Positions 35,301 to 48,905 of a stretch of DNA of 64,000 nucleotides are shown here, piece by piece. Positions within the stretch are counted from its first letter, which is position 1, and each line of letters opens with the position of its first letter. Under the pieces are notes generated by a model. The model did not search any database and had not been told where the DNA came from. It worked only from the letters and a program-made list of their open reading frames with translations. The position numbers and the translations under genes are program-made. Source of the stretch: Brachionus rotundiformis (taxonomy: Eukaryota; Rotifera; Eurotatoria; Ploima; Brachionidae); contig JAESIW010000138.1 in assembly GCA_016802295.1 (NCBI GenBank), forward strand, positions 3,764,592-3,828,591, in the 5' to 3' direction.

Positions 35301-38287
35301 TTCGCCGAATAGCCCGTTACCATTAGATTTTGCCAGGTGCTTTTATAATTATATTGTCGATATTAAATTTCGAATTTTATTACTTTAAATAAATTCATTG
35401 CAATCATTTAATATGAATATTAAAATTTTTGTTTTCCTGGCATTGTTATCGATAAGGCTAGAAAATAATTACTTTATTGAACTCGGATCATAGTCCAAAA
35501 TTGACTTAAGCTAGAAAATTAATCCTAATATTTTAATTATATTTCGAATACATTTTCTTTTTAATTTTTCAATAAAATTAAGTATTTAACAAAAAAATTA
35601 TTTTTTTTAGAAAATTTGAATCAAAAAGAAAGACAAAGGATGCTACTTGGTCGAAGATGACCCAAGCGTTTTCAATACTAGATAAAAGAGATATGCGTGA
35701 CAAGCAATTTTAATGTACTTAGCATCAAATTACATTATTTAAACATCAATCAAAACATAGGTATTAAAAGTACTCGAAGCTCGGTGTTTAGATAGGAGAT
35801 AAGCTAATCAAACAAAGCATACCAATGAGGCTAGTAAAGAGCGGACAAACACGCATCTAAATTCCACTTGAAGCTCTCTAAAATTGGCCGGCCAATTTAT
35901 TTATCATTACGGCTGTAAAAAGTACTCGCCGAAAAGCCTAATCTAAGATAAAAATAATTAGCTTACTGATTTTCTTTGTAAACATTTTTTAAATTATAAT
36001 CGTTTAAACAAACATTTGTTTTCAGCACTTCTCATAAACTTGTATCATTCAGCACCGACTTGTCAAGACTATTTAAATATTCTTTACTAGAAAAAATATT
36101 ATTTTCAAAAATAAAGAATTTATCAAAAAAAAATAAATTAATAATTTCAACTTCAGGTTAAGTATTTTTTGATAGAACAAGCCTCATAGATTATTGTGTA
36201 ACACAAGCCAAAACACATTGAAGTAGAGCTAAATTAATTCATCAACTCTTAATAACTTGTCATCTATGACACAAAATCATTGTTTTTAGATCTTGACAGC
36301 ATTTTGTATCGCTTTAAGGTAAACTAATTACTGAAAACAAATTATTATTATTTTTATTTTAATCCCAAATAATTAAAAAAATATATTTTCCTTATTTCGA
36401 TTTTATTTCCTCTCAAGATTAATAACCTGTAGACTATTTGAATAGGCTTTCAGAAAAGCCTTGGCCCTAATTGCCTGTATCGCTGTTTGTTCAGACATAG
36501 CCACGGAAGCATAAATATCGATTTTATTGTTCCCTAGTTTATTATCTATTTGCCAAGACTCAAAAGGAAGTTGTTAAAAATAAAAGGCAATAAATTTTTT
36601 AATAAAGGACTTTTTATAGATAAAATAAAATAAAATAAAAAGCTCTATATATCTCGGTTGTGTATCTCTCAAGCGTAACATTAATATTTAGTTTTCTTTA
36701 TTCGGACATGAGCCGAGCAAATATTTTCCTTTAGTTAGTGTTTGTTTATGACGGTATGATTAAGATAATACGCGAATAGTTTGAACAGATTAGCTTGAAA
36801 TTTAGTTTCCTTTAGAATCGCCACAGATAGCCAAACAATAAAAACACACAACATGAGGTGGCCTCGATACGCTACAGGAATAAACAACACTTTAAATGAT
36901 ATCCGATTTTCGAAAATCATTTATTAGCAAAAAATTATTATCGATCTAAATATTTTACTCTACCTTATTATTAAGATTTAACAATGGAATCGTTAGACTG
37001 TTACCAATCTTAATTATATGTTTGCTCAAGTGTCAAATGTTGAGAATAAAATTTCAAATTTTTTATCAATATAGATAGCCATTATCTGCTGAATGCTCAT
37101 GGCCACACAAAATCAATTCTATCCGCAGGGCTTATTTGAATAAACAAGCTTTATTTTCTTCCTCGAGTTGAGCGATTAAGTTGTCAGCCTAAACAAATTT
37201 TGGAAAAGTTTTAAAATCACGATCTAAACAATGGCTAAGATGTGTTTTGTTAGTTTAAGAGTATTTGTTGTTCCATGTGTTTGTTTCGCAGACATTAAGG
37301 CCATTGATTCCAAGATAAACCTATCATATTTCAACCGTGTTTCTCAGAATCACATTTCTTTAGTTTAAGATAGGAAAAAATAAGCCAGAATAACCACTCT
37401 CCGGTAAGAAATTTTATGATAAAATATTTTAGATTAATAGCCAAACGATCAAGATTTCTGGCTGTGATCAGACCTAATCGTCCGCTCTAGTTTGAGCCAT
37501 TAAATAAATGCGCCCAAATTAGTCTGGCCCAATCTAGATAAAAAGGATTTAAATATTTATTTTGTTTGTGTTACGGTTTTCATCCAAGACCAGATACAGG
37601 TTCTTGTGGAGCTAAATACAAAGATAAAGATATAAATACTCAGCTATAGGATAAAAGATTGTAAAGTATTTAATCCACTTGTTAAAGAGTCAAGAGTGTA
37701 TATTTTGGAAAGATCCCACGGATGGAGAGTTACAGGTTTTTAAGGGTACTCGACTTAGACTCAAATGACAATATGAATTAAATTAGCTGATTTTATAGAA
37801 AATATTTAATGGCTAGATTATTGGCAAAGCTAGGCCTCTAAGGATTAAAATCTTATCCAAAAAATTAATCTAGAAAATTGAAAATATTCCAAATCGCTAA
37901 GATCAAAACATTTTTGACTAGAATAAACAGAATTAAGCACTTGAAAGGGCTTTGTAGCCAACAAATTAGTTAATTGAAATATTTGTATAGGCGATTGATT
38001 TCAAACAAAATAGATAAGCTAAAGCTAGACTTGGAACAAAAGATTAAGAAATATTTAAAATAATTTTTATATTAATAAAGGGATTATCATGAAGCAGTGG
38101 CCGATTTAATATTCCAATTTAATAAATAATTAAGATAAAATTTTATTTTTTGCTCAATTTTTTTAAAATTTAGTTCAAAATTTTAATTTGATAAATCAAA
38201 TTGATTTGATATTGTTATTTGATATTTTAGATATTAAAAAGTATCTTAAATAAAGTCGAATAGTTGACCAAAAGCATTTTGGTATTA
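26340..38287. other. long gene-poor region
   Basis: Nearly 12 kb without a supportable coding frame. The few frames above 60 codons (29496-29681 plus, 32187-32378 plus, 32204-32443 minus, 36735-36920 minus) have random composition and overlap each other in one case. A short AAAAT-type microsatellite lies at about 36620-36640. The DNA from about 33 kb on is somewhat less A/T-homopolymeric than that around 26-31 kb. It could be upstream regulatory DNA of the turtle-like gene or old transposon debris. Confidence 0.5.
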
Positions 38288-38433
38288 GATCCACTCAATC
38301 TTTGGATCTCATTTCGTGACTTCAATGTTACTTTGGGCCGTTCTACCTTAAGTACCCTTATTTTTGTCCATTGAAGAGCTTTGTTTAATTTACGTATTTG
38401 TTTTATTCTATGAACATGTCAAAGCCAAAGCGG
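38288..38433 (-). mobile_element. LINE 3'-end scrap
   Basis: The minus strand reads, in one frame with a single stop, the LINE C-terminal pattern W-L-stop-H-V-H-R-I followed by NKALQW, VERPKV and KSRNE. This matches the motif W-L-G-H-V-x-R-M ... ALxW ... GRP found at the ends of RTE/jockey-clade ORF2 proteins. The NxALQW ... RPxV ... KSRNE part is shared with the scrap at 59.9 kb, so both come from one family. Only about 145 bp remain. Confidence 0.55.
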
Positions 38434-40471
38434 TCTTTATGAAAAATTAAGCCAGGCATTTGGAACAATCTTGCCAAATATAGAACACAAGCTTACATAT
38501 GTATTACTTAATACATGGTTACATTATAATTTGTTAATTGTAAGAGCTGCTTCTCGTACAAATTATATTTAAAATTAAATTAATATTCAACTCCTTGAGG
38601 CATCAAAGCGTTTACTTGATCATTATTTGGCAATGGTTTCAAATGCACGCTTGATTTGTCCAAAGAGTATTTTTTATTAAGAGCCCAAATTAAATTAATA
38701 ATAAGTAAGAGCTAGATAAAATCAAAGGCTCTGGTCGGGCGACCACAATTTCAAGTTAAACTGTGTGCTTTTAAATGATTTATTTATATTTTATACAAGT
38801 GATTTTGTTCAAAAAGTGTCATTCACTTGTAAACAAGTTTATTAAATTAAATATTTTTTTCTAGTCATAAATCGTGTCAGTGTATCTCAGTCTAATAATT
38901 TTGTTTTAACACGGAAGGAATAGTCGCGGTTGCGAAACAAGCCAAAAATTGTCAAAGTGAATCAAGCTCAAAATTTAATTAAAACATAAAACTTTTTTCC
39001 GCTTGTCATAAAAGAAAATATTATAGTAATTAGAATTCTTGAAATTCAAGTCCTTCTTGTGGATAAATTTCAATTTAAGAGTATTAATTTAAGTATAATT
39101 AAAATTCGTAAAATTTTTTTTTTCATTTTTTGTATTTTATTTTCTAGTGATAAAAATGAAAGATGAGTAAAATCTGCTTTAAATCTAAATTTGTTAAAAT
39201 ATAATCTGACGAGATTCGCCCGACACTTTTGGATTAAATAAAGCAATCAAATTAAATCAAATGTTTTTAAGGTTTTATGTTTCTTTTAAAGCTGTAAATA
39301 TTTTTTATATTTTAAATAAAAAAATATCTGGTTTAAATTTACAAGTCCAGATTGGTCGTCAAATTTGGGCCTGAGCGCACATGCTTCTAAAATTCAATAG
39401 CCAACAAGATACCTTAGCTTATCAAGAATATTTTTTTAATTAAATTTTCTAAGCCGAATACTTTTTATGCTTTTAATTTGTTTAAATATTTATGCAGATA
39501 AGATAAGTAAAAATTGTTTGAAGATAGAATCTAAACACTTCTAGATCAGAATCGAGATTAGCTTGACAATGGATAAATCATGCGTAGAATCAGAATTTCA
39601 TGGGAATTTCGAGATTTAAATTATTGATTAAAAAAATCAATCAGGACTAAAGTTCCGAGTTTAAGAAGGCCTAAATAGCATGATTAGTCAAATACCTATG
39701 ATTCACGCTTAAATGCTCTTCATTTAATTCCATAACCGGAAAATTAATAAGTTTTAATCAAACATATGGAACTTTTAGTTTTTTTTCTTTGTCATTTAAT
39801 GTTTAGTAGTGAAATCTCAGCTGAAATTAATATGTTTACAGCAAATTTACTATATGAGAATATGAGCAAATATTTGGCCAAGTCAAAGAAAAATTACTTT
39901 AAGGAAAAGAGGCGTTTAAAGTGCTTCTAAGGCCGATCAATTTGGAGCTGTAAATGTTTAGTATCAATTTCAGGCCTGAAAAAAAACTCAAGGTAAAATT
40001 CGAATTTTTTGTCAAATGAAAAAACAATTCATGCAAAATTTGTAAAGTAATTAGAGCTTAAAAAATTAAGATTTAAATTTTTAGATTTAACCGCAAATAC
40101 TTAATTTTTAAAGAATTAAATAAAATTAAAATCTTTAGGTAAATTTGCGTGATTTGTTAAACAAAAAGAAAAAAACTTAAACAAATGACAAAATAATCTT
40201 TATATATTATTACGTAATTTAATCGATTTCTGATTGTTTTAAATATTTTAAATTTCTATTGATTTAATAAATATATTTATAGTTCTAAAAGCTATCATTT
40301 ATTCTAGTCAATCTAATTTCAATTAAAACTAGGCGTAAAAATTTATCAATTAATTAAATTTACATTTTTTACCAACAAGGGAATTAAATTATATTTTTTG
40401 AATATTAAATCTTATTAAAAGCTGAACATTTTTTTTAGATGGAATAATAGTTTGTAAATCGTCATCACAAA
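38434..40471. other. gene-free region upstream of turtle-like gene
   Basis: No coding frame. It should contain the promoter of the adhesion-receptor gene, but no core element is convincing. Confidence 0.5.
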
Positions 40472-43400
40472 ATGTCTTTTAAAACAATCTTATTTTTAAC
40501 ATTAACAAAACTAGTTTTATCTTTTAATCCAAATGATAATTATATAACCAAAAAATCATCAGATGTAAATCAGAGTCTTATACAGAATAGAGCAAGCCGC
40601 TTGGGAGAACCGGTCCTACTCGAATGCGGCGTCAAGGAGCATCAGCTATTAAAAAAACTTGAGTCATCTGACCCATCAATGCCAATATTGGTCAATTGGT
40701 TCAAGCATTATAGCCCCAATCGGCGCAGTGATAAACCAATATATGCCAAGTATTTGGCCAACAACATCGATTATGCTCCTCATGTTTCCAAAGAATTTGA
40801 AAACAGAATTCAAGTGGTTGACAAAATTAATCTAAATATAACAAGCTTGAAGGCTGTTGACGAAGCCTTATACGAATGTAGACTTATTCTTTTTGACAAA
40901 GCCTATGCTGACAGTCTGACCGGATCAATGTTTTATTTACAAGTACAAATAGCACCTGAATTTGAGTATCCTAATGAAGAAATTGTCTATTTTAAACCAA
41001 ATGTACCAATTAGATTATATTGCTATGCTAAAGGAAAGCCGATACCAAGCATAACTTGGTACAAAAATGGAAATTTTATTGAAACAAATACCTCTGTTCT
41101 ACAAGACACTATTTCTGAAAAAGAGATTGCTGATATTTTTGAGTATAAGTGTAGAGCCGAGAATGACGTTGGAGTGATTGAACATACTACCAAAGTTATT
41201 CGCTCTGGCAGTTTGTATTTTACCGAGCCATTAAAAAATTTGACCATAACAGAAGGCACTATTTTAAATTGGCCATGTCTAGCTCAATCAAATACAGAAA
41301 TTAATTACAAATGGTTCAAAGACTCAATCTCAGTTGAATCACATCTGATCAAATGGTCGGACAGAGGTGCTCTTTTCCAAGATGGCATGCTTTATTTGCT
41401 CGAAACGTACCGCACTGATTCCGGATTTTATGAGTGTCACGCCTCAACATCCAACAAAAGAATCATAACCAGTGCTTTTTTGAATATTTTGTGTAATTTT
41501 TATTTTAATTTAGAAATTAAGATCAAGTTAAATTTTTTTCCCAATAGATGGTCCAGAGATAGAGCCTTTTCCATCACCGCTTTACGCTTTTGAAAATTCA
41601 AAGTCTATAATTATTGATTGTGTAATCAAAGCCAACCCGAGTATATCAACTCTCGAGTGGTTCAAAGACCAATTTTTGTTAAGCAATACAGAAAAATACG
41701 AAATACTTTCCAACAATTCATTATTGATAAGGAATCCTAACATAAATGATCAAGGAAATTATTATTGCGTGTGTAATAATACGATTAAAAAAACTATTTC
41801 TCAACATGTAAAAGTTGAGCTTATTGAAGCAAGAAGATTTGAGAAAATCAGCTTTACTACCACAAATAATCAATTTTCTCTTCCTTGCGTGACAAAAAAT
41901 AACATTGATCCAAATAATGAAAATGTCCAATGGTTCAAGATAAATTCAAAACTACCCACTAACAGATATTCGATAGACTTGAATGGATCTTTAGCCTTAA
42001 ACAACTTGAGATCGTCCGATTCAGGATTTTATTATTGTAAATTAAAAGAAGAGTTTGTCTATAATTTATTAAATGATAAACAAAATATTTTGATTAAACT
42101 ATTTGTTAAAAAAAGTATATATTAGTATTTATTTATAATGAAAAAAAGTAATTATTTTTACTCTTTTAGATAGAACTTCATCTGACCCGAACACTTCATC
42201 TGAAGGCGATGCAGAATTGGGTAAATAAAGATTAGTTGAATTGAAAAAGATTTAAATTTAAATTTTTCTTTTGCAGCTGACCTTCCATTGTGTCCGCAAA
42301 ATGTAAAATTAAATCAGACACAAGATGGAATTTTGGTATCATGGATTTATCCTCAACAAACACCTGTCGATATTGAATACTTTCAAATATATTTCCGTGA
42401 GATAAGTGACCATCTATTTAGACAAACAGGCAAGCCTGGAAACAAGTTTAACTACGAATGGAAAACTACTGAACCAATTAATTTTGATACATTCAGCTAT
42501 TTAATAGATGATTTAGATTTGGAACAAGGCAAAAATTATGAAATACAGCTTGTTTCTTTCTCTTCTTTTTCCAAAAGCTTACCAACACAAAATTTTAAAA
42601 TTAAATACCAACCAAAACATGACAAAAGTAAAACTCAGAAAAAAATTATAAATATTCTTTTAATTTTTTCCCAATTTAGTTAAAGAATTTCGTAGCTCTG
42701 TATTCGCCATTAGACCAACAACAAGCAATTATATAAGAAAATTTTCGCTGGATAATTTAAAAAATTTGTCCCAATTGGATCTAATATTAGCCGCCATATT
42801 TTTAATATTAATATGTGTGTTAATTATTAGTATAACAGCCTGTGTGCTTTTTCGGCAATCAGAAAAAAATACCAAAAAGCAGCAAAAAGGTAAATTTTAC
42901 ATGGCTAAGGTTTGTGAATTTTTTAAATTGGTGATTTTTCTTAAAAGGCGATTTTGACGATTGGGGTTTTCAATCTTCAGCAGTTACCACTACATTTTTA
43001 TCTTCTTCATCCTCTGAAAAATCAACTTCTCTCGACTCATTCTCTCACAAAAATAAATTGTAAGTGTATTTTTTATTTTTTATTTTACACAAAAATATAA
43101 AGAATTTCTGTTATTACAACACATCAGAATTTATCAAATTAAAGGTTAGTTAAGAACCCTAGTTAAACCCTAAGCGAGTGATTAAGTCAAATGTAGGCTT
43201 TTAAGATTACCGAACCCATATTGCATGCTTAAAGCAAGGCATTTTCTATAAACAAAATTGTGTAATAGTGCAATATATAATATTACAGATTTTTATTTAT
43301 ATTCATCTAAAAAATGATTTGCTTCATGTTTAAAAAATTAAAAAATTAATTCTAAAATTTAGTGAAAATATTTACATAAATGATTATTTTTTTTGAAAAA

Positions 43401-44900
43401 CAAAAATATTTAATTTCAATAAATAAAAAGATAAAATTTTATTTAATTATTTCACATTTAAAGTGTGAAGTGTTGATATTTTTTTTCATGAGTTTTTTAA
43501 ATTCCAGCAATATTGATCTTAAATAGGATAAATGAAGCAAATCATTACTTTATATTGAAAATTCACTTGGAAAAATTTTCCAAAGCCTTTAAAATTTATA
43601 AAAGCTTTGCATCAAGAAAGGAAAAATTGTCCTGCTATTTATAATTGCTTTTTAAAGCTTTTTGATAAATAATAAAATTATTTTTTAAATATTTAGGTTC
43701 AGACATCCACAAATTGAATATAATTTGAATAACAAAAGTGAACGAAAATACTTACACAACAATGTAAATATACTAAAAAATGAGGCCCCTAATGTTAATC
43801 AAGAAGATGATATGTTTGACGATGGAGATTATTACTATGCAAAGCCTAAAATACAAACCAACACACTCAAATCTAGAAATTTTTCCTACCAAAGCAACAG
43901 TACCACGACTGGAATAAGTTCTAACCAAATTGATAGCAGCCGAAGTGGCAGTAGTACCGGCAGTACTGGTAGTAATAACCAAAAATCAGAAAACTACCAT
44001 AGTCCAATTAATAATAGTGATGCAACTAGCAGTGGCATAACCAGCGCTAGTGTGACAAGCAGTCTTATAAACAGCGATGATAATAATGATGATGTGAGCG
44101 AGAAATCAAATGACTACTTAGTGAATAAAATAAAATATAATGCCAAAACCAACATACTGTCGACTGAGGACAGTGGCAAGTCGTCGAAAATCTATAAACC
44201 AGCAAGAAAAAAACATGAACATGTTTTACTTGAAGAAAATTATTCGAAAATTATTAGACCAGGTCTTGGTAAGCAAATAAAAGAAGACTGTGAGAATGAG
44301 TATAGTGGTTTAAGTCTAGATGTTGACACATCCAATTCAAGCTCTGGAAAAAAATACTGGAACCGGGTGTCACCAGCTAAATCAGATTGCTCTGTTGAAA
44401 TAAACGACTCTCAAAATCCAGTTCCACCATTTCCAACATCGCATTTCAAAGATAAATTACCACTGGACAGCAGTTCATCTTTGACAATGGTGTCGAGGCT
44501 TCCCACAAGCTCGTTTTCTTATTTTACCAATCAAGAGGCTAAAAAAATTCTTTCAAGCGAATCGAGCTCTTCTTCGTCTTCAGGCTGTTCTTCAATGACT
44601 CAGCAAGTTTGTACCAAGTATGAAGTCGGCAAATTTTGCACTTTAGTAAATGATAAAAATCTAAATAAATCAAAAAAAAAGAATGTAAATTTTGTAAATC
44701 AAAGAAATAGTTTATGTGTCAACATGGATCTGAACAACAAATATTTGAGACCGGCAGAAAAAAAAGAACTTATTTATTCAACTAATTTTAAGCCAGTTTT
44801 AAAATCAATTAACTCGACAGGATCCAATTTATTGCGTGATGAATCTCCGAAAATTTACCATACGTCAACGTTCAAGCCCAACAAAATTGATTACGTTTAA
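40472..44900 (+). CDS. tutl: turtle/IGSF9-like immunoglobulin superfamily receptor, 7 exons
   Basis: Exons 40472-41492, 41548-42114, 42170-42220, 42277-42627, 42680-42889, 42948-43059 and 43697-44900 join in frame to 1171 aa. A signal peptide (about 1-18) is followed by five Ig domains (about 40-150, 155-245, 250-340, 345-435, 440-530; each with Cys, core Trp and a D-x-G/A-x-Y-x-C strand). One fibronectin III domain (about 552-655), a transmembrane helix (about 696-721) and a 450-residue Ser/Asn-rich cytoplasmic tail complete it. Ig1 with ALYECRLIL and the long insert between Cys and Trp matches turtle/IGSF9. These proteins guide axon tiling and dendrite or synapse formation. Known members have two FnIII domains; only one is evident here. 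The last residues, IDYV, fit a class III PDZ ligand, in line with IGSF9 binding PDZ scaffolds. The last intron is 637 bp; others are 49-58 bp. Confidence 0.85.
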
Positions 44901-45407
44901 TTATTATTTTTTTTTATTTAAATGGTCTCATTATTTAGTTTCAAAAATTGTAAATTTTTTTTACAGTGAATGATATATTTTTAAAAATTTGTTACTTTTT
45001 TCTTTTTTTTTTAAATTTATTATGTGTTTTAAATAAATTATTTCAAATAGTTTTAATATTAAATAAAGTCTAAAAAATTAACTAAACCTATCAAATAAAC
45101 CAGACCCAAATTAAAATTTAATATCATCAAATTATAATATCCTAAAATTTAACAGCTTAATTTTATAAAAGAGCATTAAAAAAGTTTGAGTCTCACAAAA
45201 AAGATTACCTTTATTTAAAATCCGAATCGTTATGATTAGAGATATAAAATTTTATTAAATATTTGAATTTATATATATTTTATTGGAATAAGAAATTATA
45301 TAACCAGCATATATATACGTATATATATATATATAACAATAGAAGAACATTAAATTAATTATTAAATTAAAAATAAATAAATTAATAAATTAATTCCAAA
45401 AAGATTT
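44901..45407. other. convergent intergenic spacer with (TA)n
   Basis: Lies between the 3' ends of the turtle-like gene (plus) and TBC1D5 (minus). It holds the 3' UTRs and an alternating TA run at about 45307-45335. Nothing else is seen. Confidence 0.55.
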
Positions 45408-48400
45408 TCAATCATTTTCGAATAATTTCTTTTTTTCGTCGTTTAAAACAAGCTTCGAATTTTTCAAATCTATATAATAATTTTCGTCCAAACTCGAATA
45501 ATTATCAACTTTAGAAATAGATGTAGAAGATTTTGTTTTTGGAGTTATTAAGGATCCAACTCCTAAAATATCATTAGTTCCAGAACTATTCAAGAGTGAA
45601 AAAGACCGAAGCCTGCTACCAATACTTTGCGATTCATCAGTTGATTTTGTCTCCTGATTTAGTTTGGAACTTTTTGCCAAAAACAAAGATAGCCTTCTTT
45701 TTAATGACGGTGCTTTTTTCTCTTCATTTTCATTTTCCTGGTCCAAATCTTCTGATGAGCATCGCGTCGATTCTATTAATGTCTGCACCATTTGGTGCTG
45801 CTGATTTTTCCGGTATTTTATTTGATTCGGATTACTGTCTTTGAATACATCCTCTTGCTCAAAATTGTATGCTGGATTTAGTCGATCTCTCACCTTAAAA
45901 ATTGGAAATTTATCTTTTTTTTCATTTTGAAAAATTGTTACTTGTTTTAGACCAGCTAAAGCTAGCAAAGTTGAGTCATCATCACACAGATCACTTGATT
46001 TTAGAATCTCTTCTTGTAAAATAGATATATTTACATTTAATTTCAATGACGAACGATTGCATAGGTCTTCCACTTCACTCAGTTGTTTCTTCAACAGATC
46101 ATTTTCATCTTGTAGCTCAGTTATCTTCAAAATAAAATTTAAATTCAATTTTTTACATTAAAATTTGACTATATAAATTTTTTTTTTCACTTTGAAATAA
46201 AACTACCTTTTTAAAATAACGATTGAGTAAATTGGTCATTATTAATTAAAAAAATCAATTTATTTTTCTTGAATTTTTTCTTTTAAGAGCTCCTTTTTTG
46301 TCAAAATTTTATTTTTAAGTTTATTTATAGCCTTAATTTTGTAATTAAATTAATGCTCTATAGAAAAAAAAGCTTTTCGAAAAATTAAATTTCATAACTG
46401 AGTTCATTTTTATTTTATAGCACAATTTTTAAAAATAACTATGTACCTTTTTGATATAAGTGTGAATCACCAAATCGACATTATGATGCATTTGTTGCAT
46501 ACTATACAGTTTTAGAGCATGGTCTGTTCTTTTGGTCTTATCATTGCCTTGTACATCTAGTTCAAGTTTGTTTTGTATTTTTTTAGGGTTAAATTCGTGT
46601 TGGTGACGATTTTTTTGGTTCCTGGCATGATTTGAAATGTTGTTTCTATCTCGGTTAAAAGAGTTGCTTTTTTTCTCTGCCAGAGAGCTCTGTGGTGTTG
46701 AAAAATGTTTGTGGTTAAAACCGCTAATAATTTCATAAGAGTTTTCCATTGAGGACGGCCGAGCATATATCTAGTAAAAATATATTTTCTAGTTTATATT
46801 TTATAATTTTTGATAAATTTACTGCTGGATTCTGAAGGTATAATGCTGTTTTCAAAACTTCAAGTACATCTAGATGGTAATGGGGTTGCATCAATAGACG
46901 CAAACAAGAACTATTATCCATTTTGAGTATATCTTCCCTTAGATAAGTAAGCAGAGCAACGAATATGTAGTTCACTAGACTAAAATCATGATAATCTGTG
47001 GCGAATATAGCATCCCAAAGAATCAAACAGTCCGGAAATAGAAGCTCTCTGGTAAATAAAAGTCTCAGCCACCGTCTATGGAAAATTTTATAATTTTTTC
47101 AAATTTTTTTAAAATTATTACATTCCAAATGGACAAAGAGACACATCTATTGCATTCAAATGATCAAATATCTCTATGTCATTGTTTTTTAAAACAACAT
47201 TTGTGATAAAGTTAATTTTGTGTATTATTTTGCTTTCAATGAATTGATCTTCCTGCAAGAATAATCTTGGATTTGTTGATAGTAAATTCTTGATAATCAA
47301 ATGGTGATAAAAATTGTCCAGTTAATCAAAAACTTACCATTCCGTTTAAAGTAGGACAAGAAAGTCTTCGATTAAAACTCTTTTCTTTTACTTTTGTAGT
47401 CCCGAACCACTCTTGCATACTCTCCATTACAGCTTGGAATATTGTGCTTGAAATTAATTATTATTAATTTTTAATAATTACAATTTGAATCAAATTTACA
47501 ATGCATCATGTTCTAAAAAATCTAAATTCACCATTTGATTTATATATTCACTTTAAAAATAATTTTTTTTAATTTTTAATATGTTTATTTAAAATATGAC
47601 AACAATTCTCTTTATTAATTGTCGAAAATAAACTCTTAATATTTTAAAAGACTAATTTTTTTCACAACAAAATTAACTCAAACAAATTTAATTAATTCAA
47701 AATATTTTTAACAAATCTTAAAATTAATGAATTTTAAAGGTTAAAAATTTTTTTTTTGTTTAATAATCCAATCTATATTAAAAAGAGCATTAATAACCTT
47801 GGCAAGATTAGTATTGTTTAGATTTAAAGAGAATTTAAAATTTACTTCCATTTTAAAATTTTGTTTATAGTTTTAAAATAATTTTAAAATTCTATTTACT
47901 TGTTGTTACTATCTTTGGTCAAATTTGTATACTCTTTGTGAATAACATAAATAATTGATGTTAATATTTCATGCATACCCTTAGAAGAAAATAAGCCTAT
48001 AAGGAGAAAATTAAGGCTTGTTGTTTTACCTGGCGATATTCAGTTTTTGTAAACTGAACATAAATAAACAACAAATTGATAATCATTTCACGAGTGGTTT
48101 CAAGATCAAAGAATTCAGAATGACAATTTCTACAAAGAAAAAAACAATAGAAAAAAATTTTAATAAGCTGTTCTTATCACTTGAGAAAATCAAGTGATAT
48201 TTAGAGCTAAAGTAAACTTTTTAAAATAATACATTCTAATTACATCTTGTATAATAACTGTTTTCATTTGGTTATGAGTAAAATATTTATTCCAAACACT
48301 ATCTTGTTGCTGAGACAATGGATGGTCAAAATTAGGCTCATCTATTAGTGTATTTTTGTGAGGATCACAGCAGATTTCATGCTTAATTTTGTCATAAGTC

Positions 48401-48905
48401 TGTCTGTGCTGATCCAAAAAATTTATCCATTTAGACTTATCCATTGGCAAGCAATCTAGAAAAATCAACCAAGCCAAAAATCTAAAATTGGTCTTGGCCA
48501 AAATTCCTTGCACTGCCGATGCCTTAAGCATGCTAATATCATTGAACAACAATTCGAATTTTGAGTTGAAAGACAGCTCATCAATGTTTACTTTGGACAG
48601 TACTTTAAACGTATCACTAGTCAGTTTAACATTTGAATTTGACATGTTCGAAGAATTGAGCTCTTTATTGATTATGGCAAAATTCTCCTGACTTAGAACC
48701 AAAGATTCATCAGATGCAAAGGCACCAATTGTATCATTAAAAGAGTCTTGTGCAAGGAATTATAATTTTGCTCAATTATAAACAATGGTATATAAATATT
48801 ACCTAATGGGCTAGGCTTATTTTTCGACTCTATGTTAATTGTAGAACTTGTACAACTTGTTAAAATCCAGTCATTTTCGTTAGATTTTGCCTCTAAAGAC
48901 ATCAT
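45408..48905 (-). CDS. TBC1D5: TBC1D5-like Rab GTPase-activating protein, 10 exons
   Basis: Exons on the minus strand: 48905-48803, 48746-48233, 48129-48030, 47979-47900, 47550-47500, 47446-47338, 47288-47122, 47075-46823, 46770-46447, 46124-45408. All junctions are GT-AG and in frame, giving 805 aa. TBC1D5 is the RAB7A GAP that acts with retromer on endosomes and also links to autophagy. The TBC domain occupies about residues 65-430. The catalytic arginine finger motif I-x-x-D-x-x-R is present (IIQDVIR, 199-205), as is the glutamine finger Y-x-Q-G (YRQG, 237-240, spanning an exon junction). Further family blocks are NPLSQ-like HPLSQ, LEHDA, GIRWLRLLF and LILWDAIFA. A coiled coil (ITELQDENDLLKKQL) follows at about 568. 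The exon 7 acceptor is uncertain: a second AG lies downstream in the same frame. The intron 46125-46446 is unusually long (322 bp) and could hide a small exon. Confidence 0.88.

Noticed and set aside
45307..45335. TATA-type promoter
   Set aside because: It is an alternating TA microsatellite between two convergent gene ends, with no gene start nearby.
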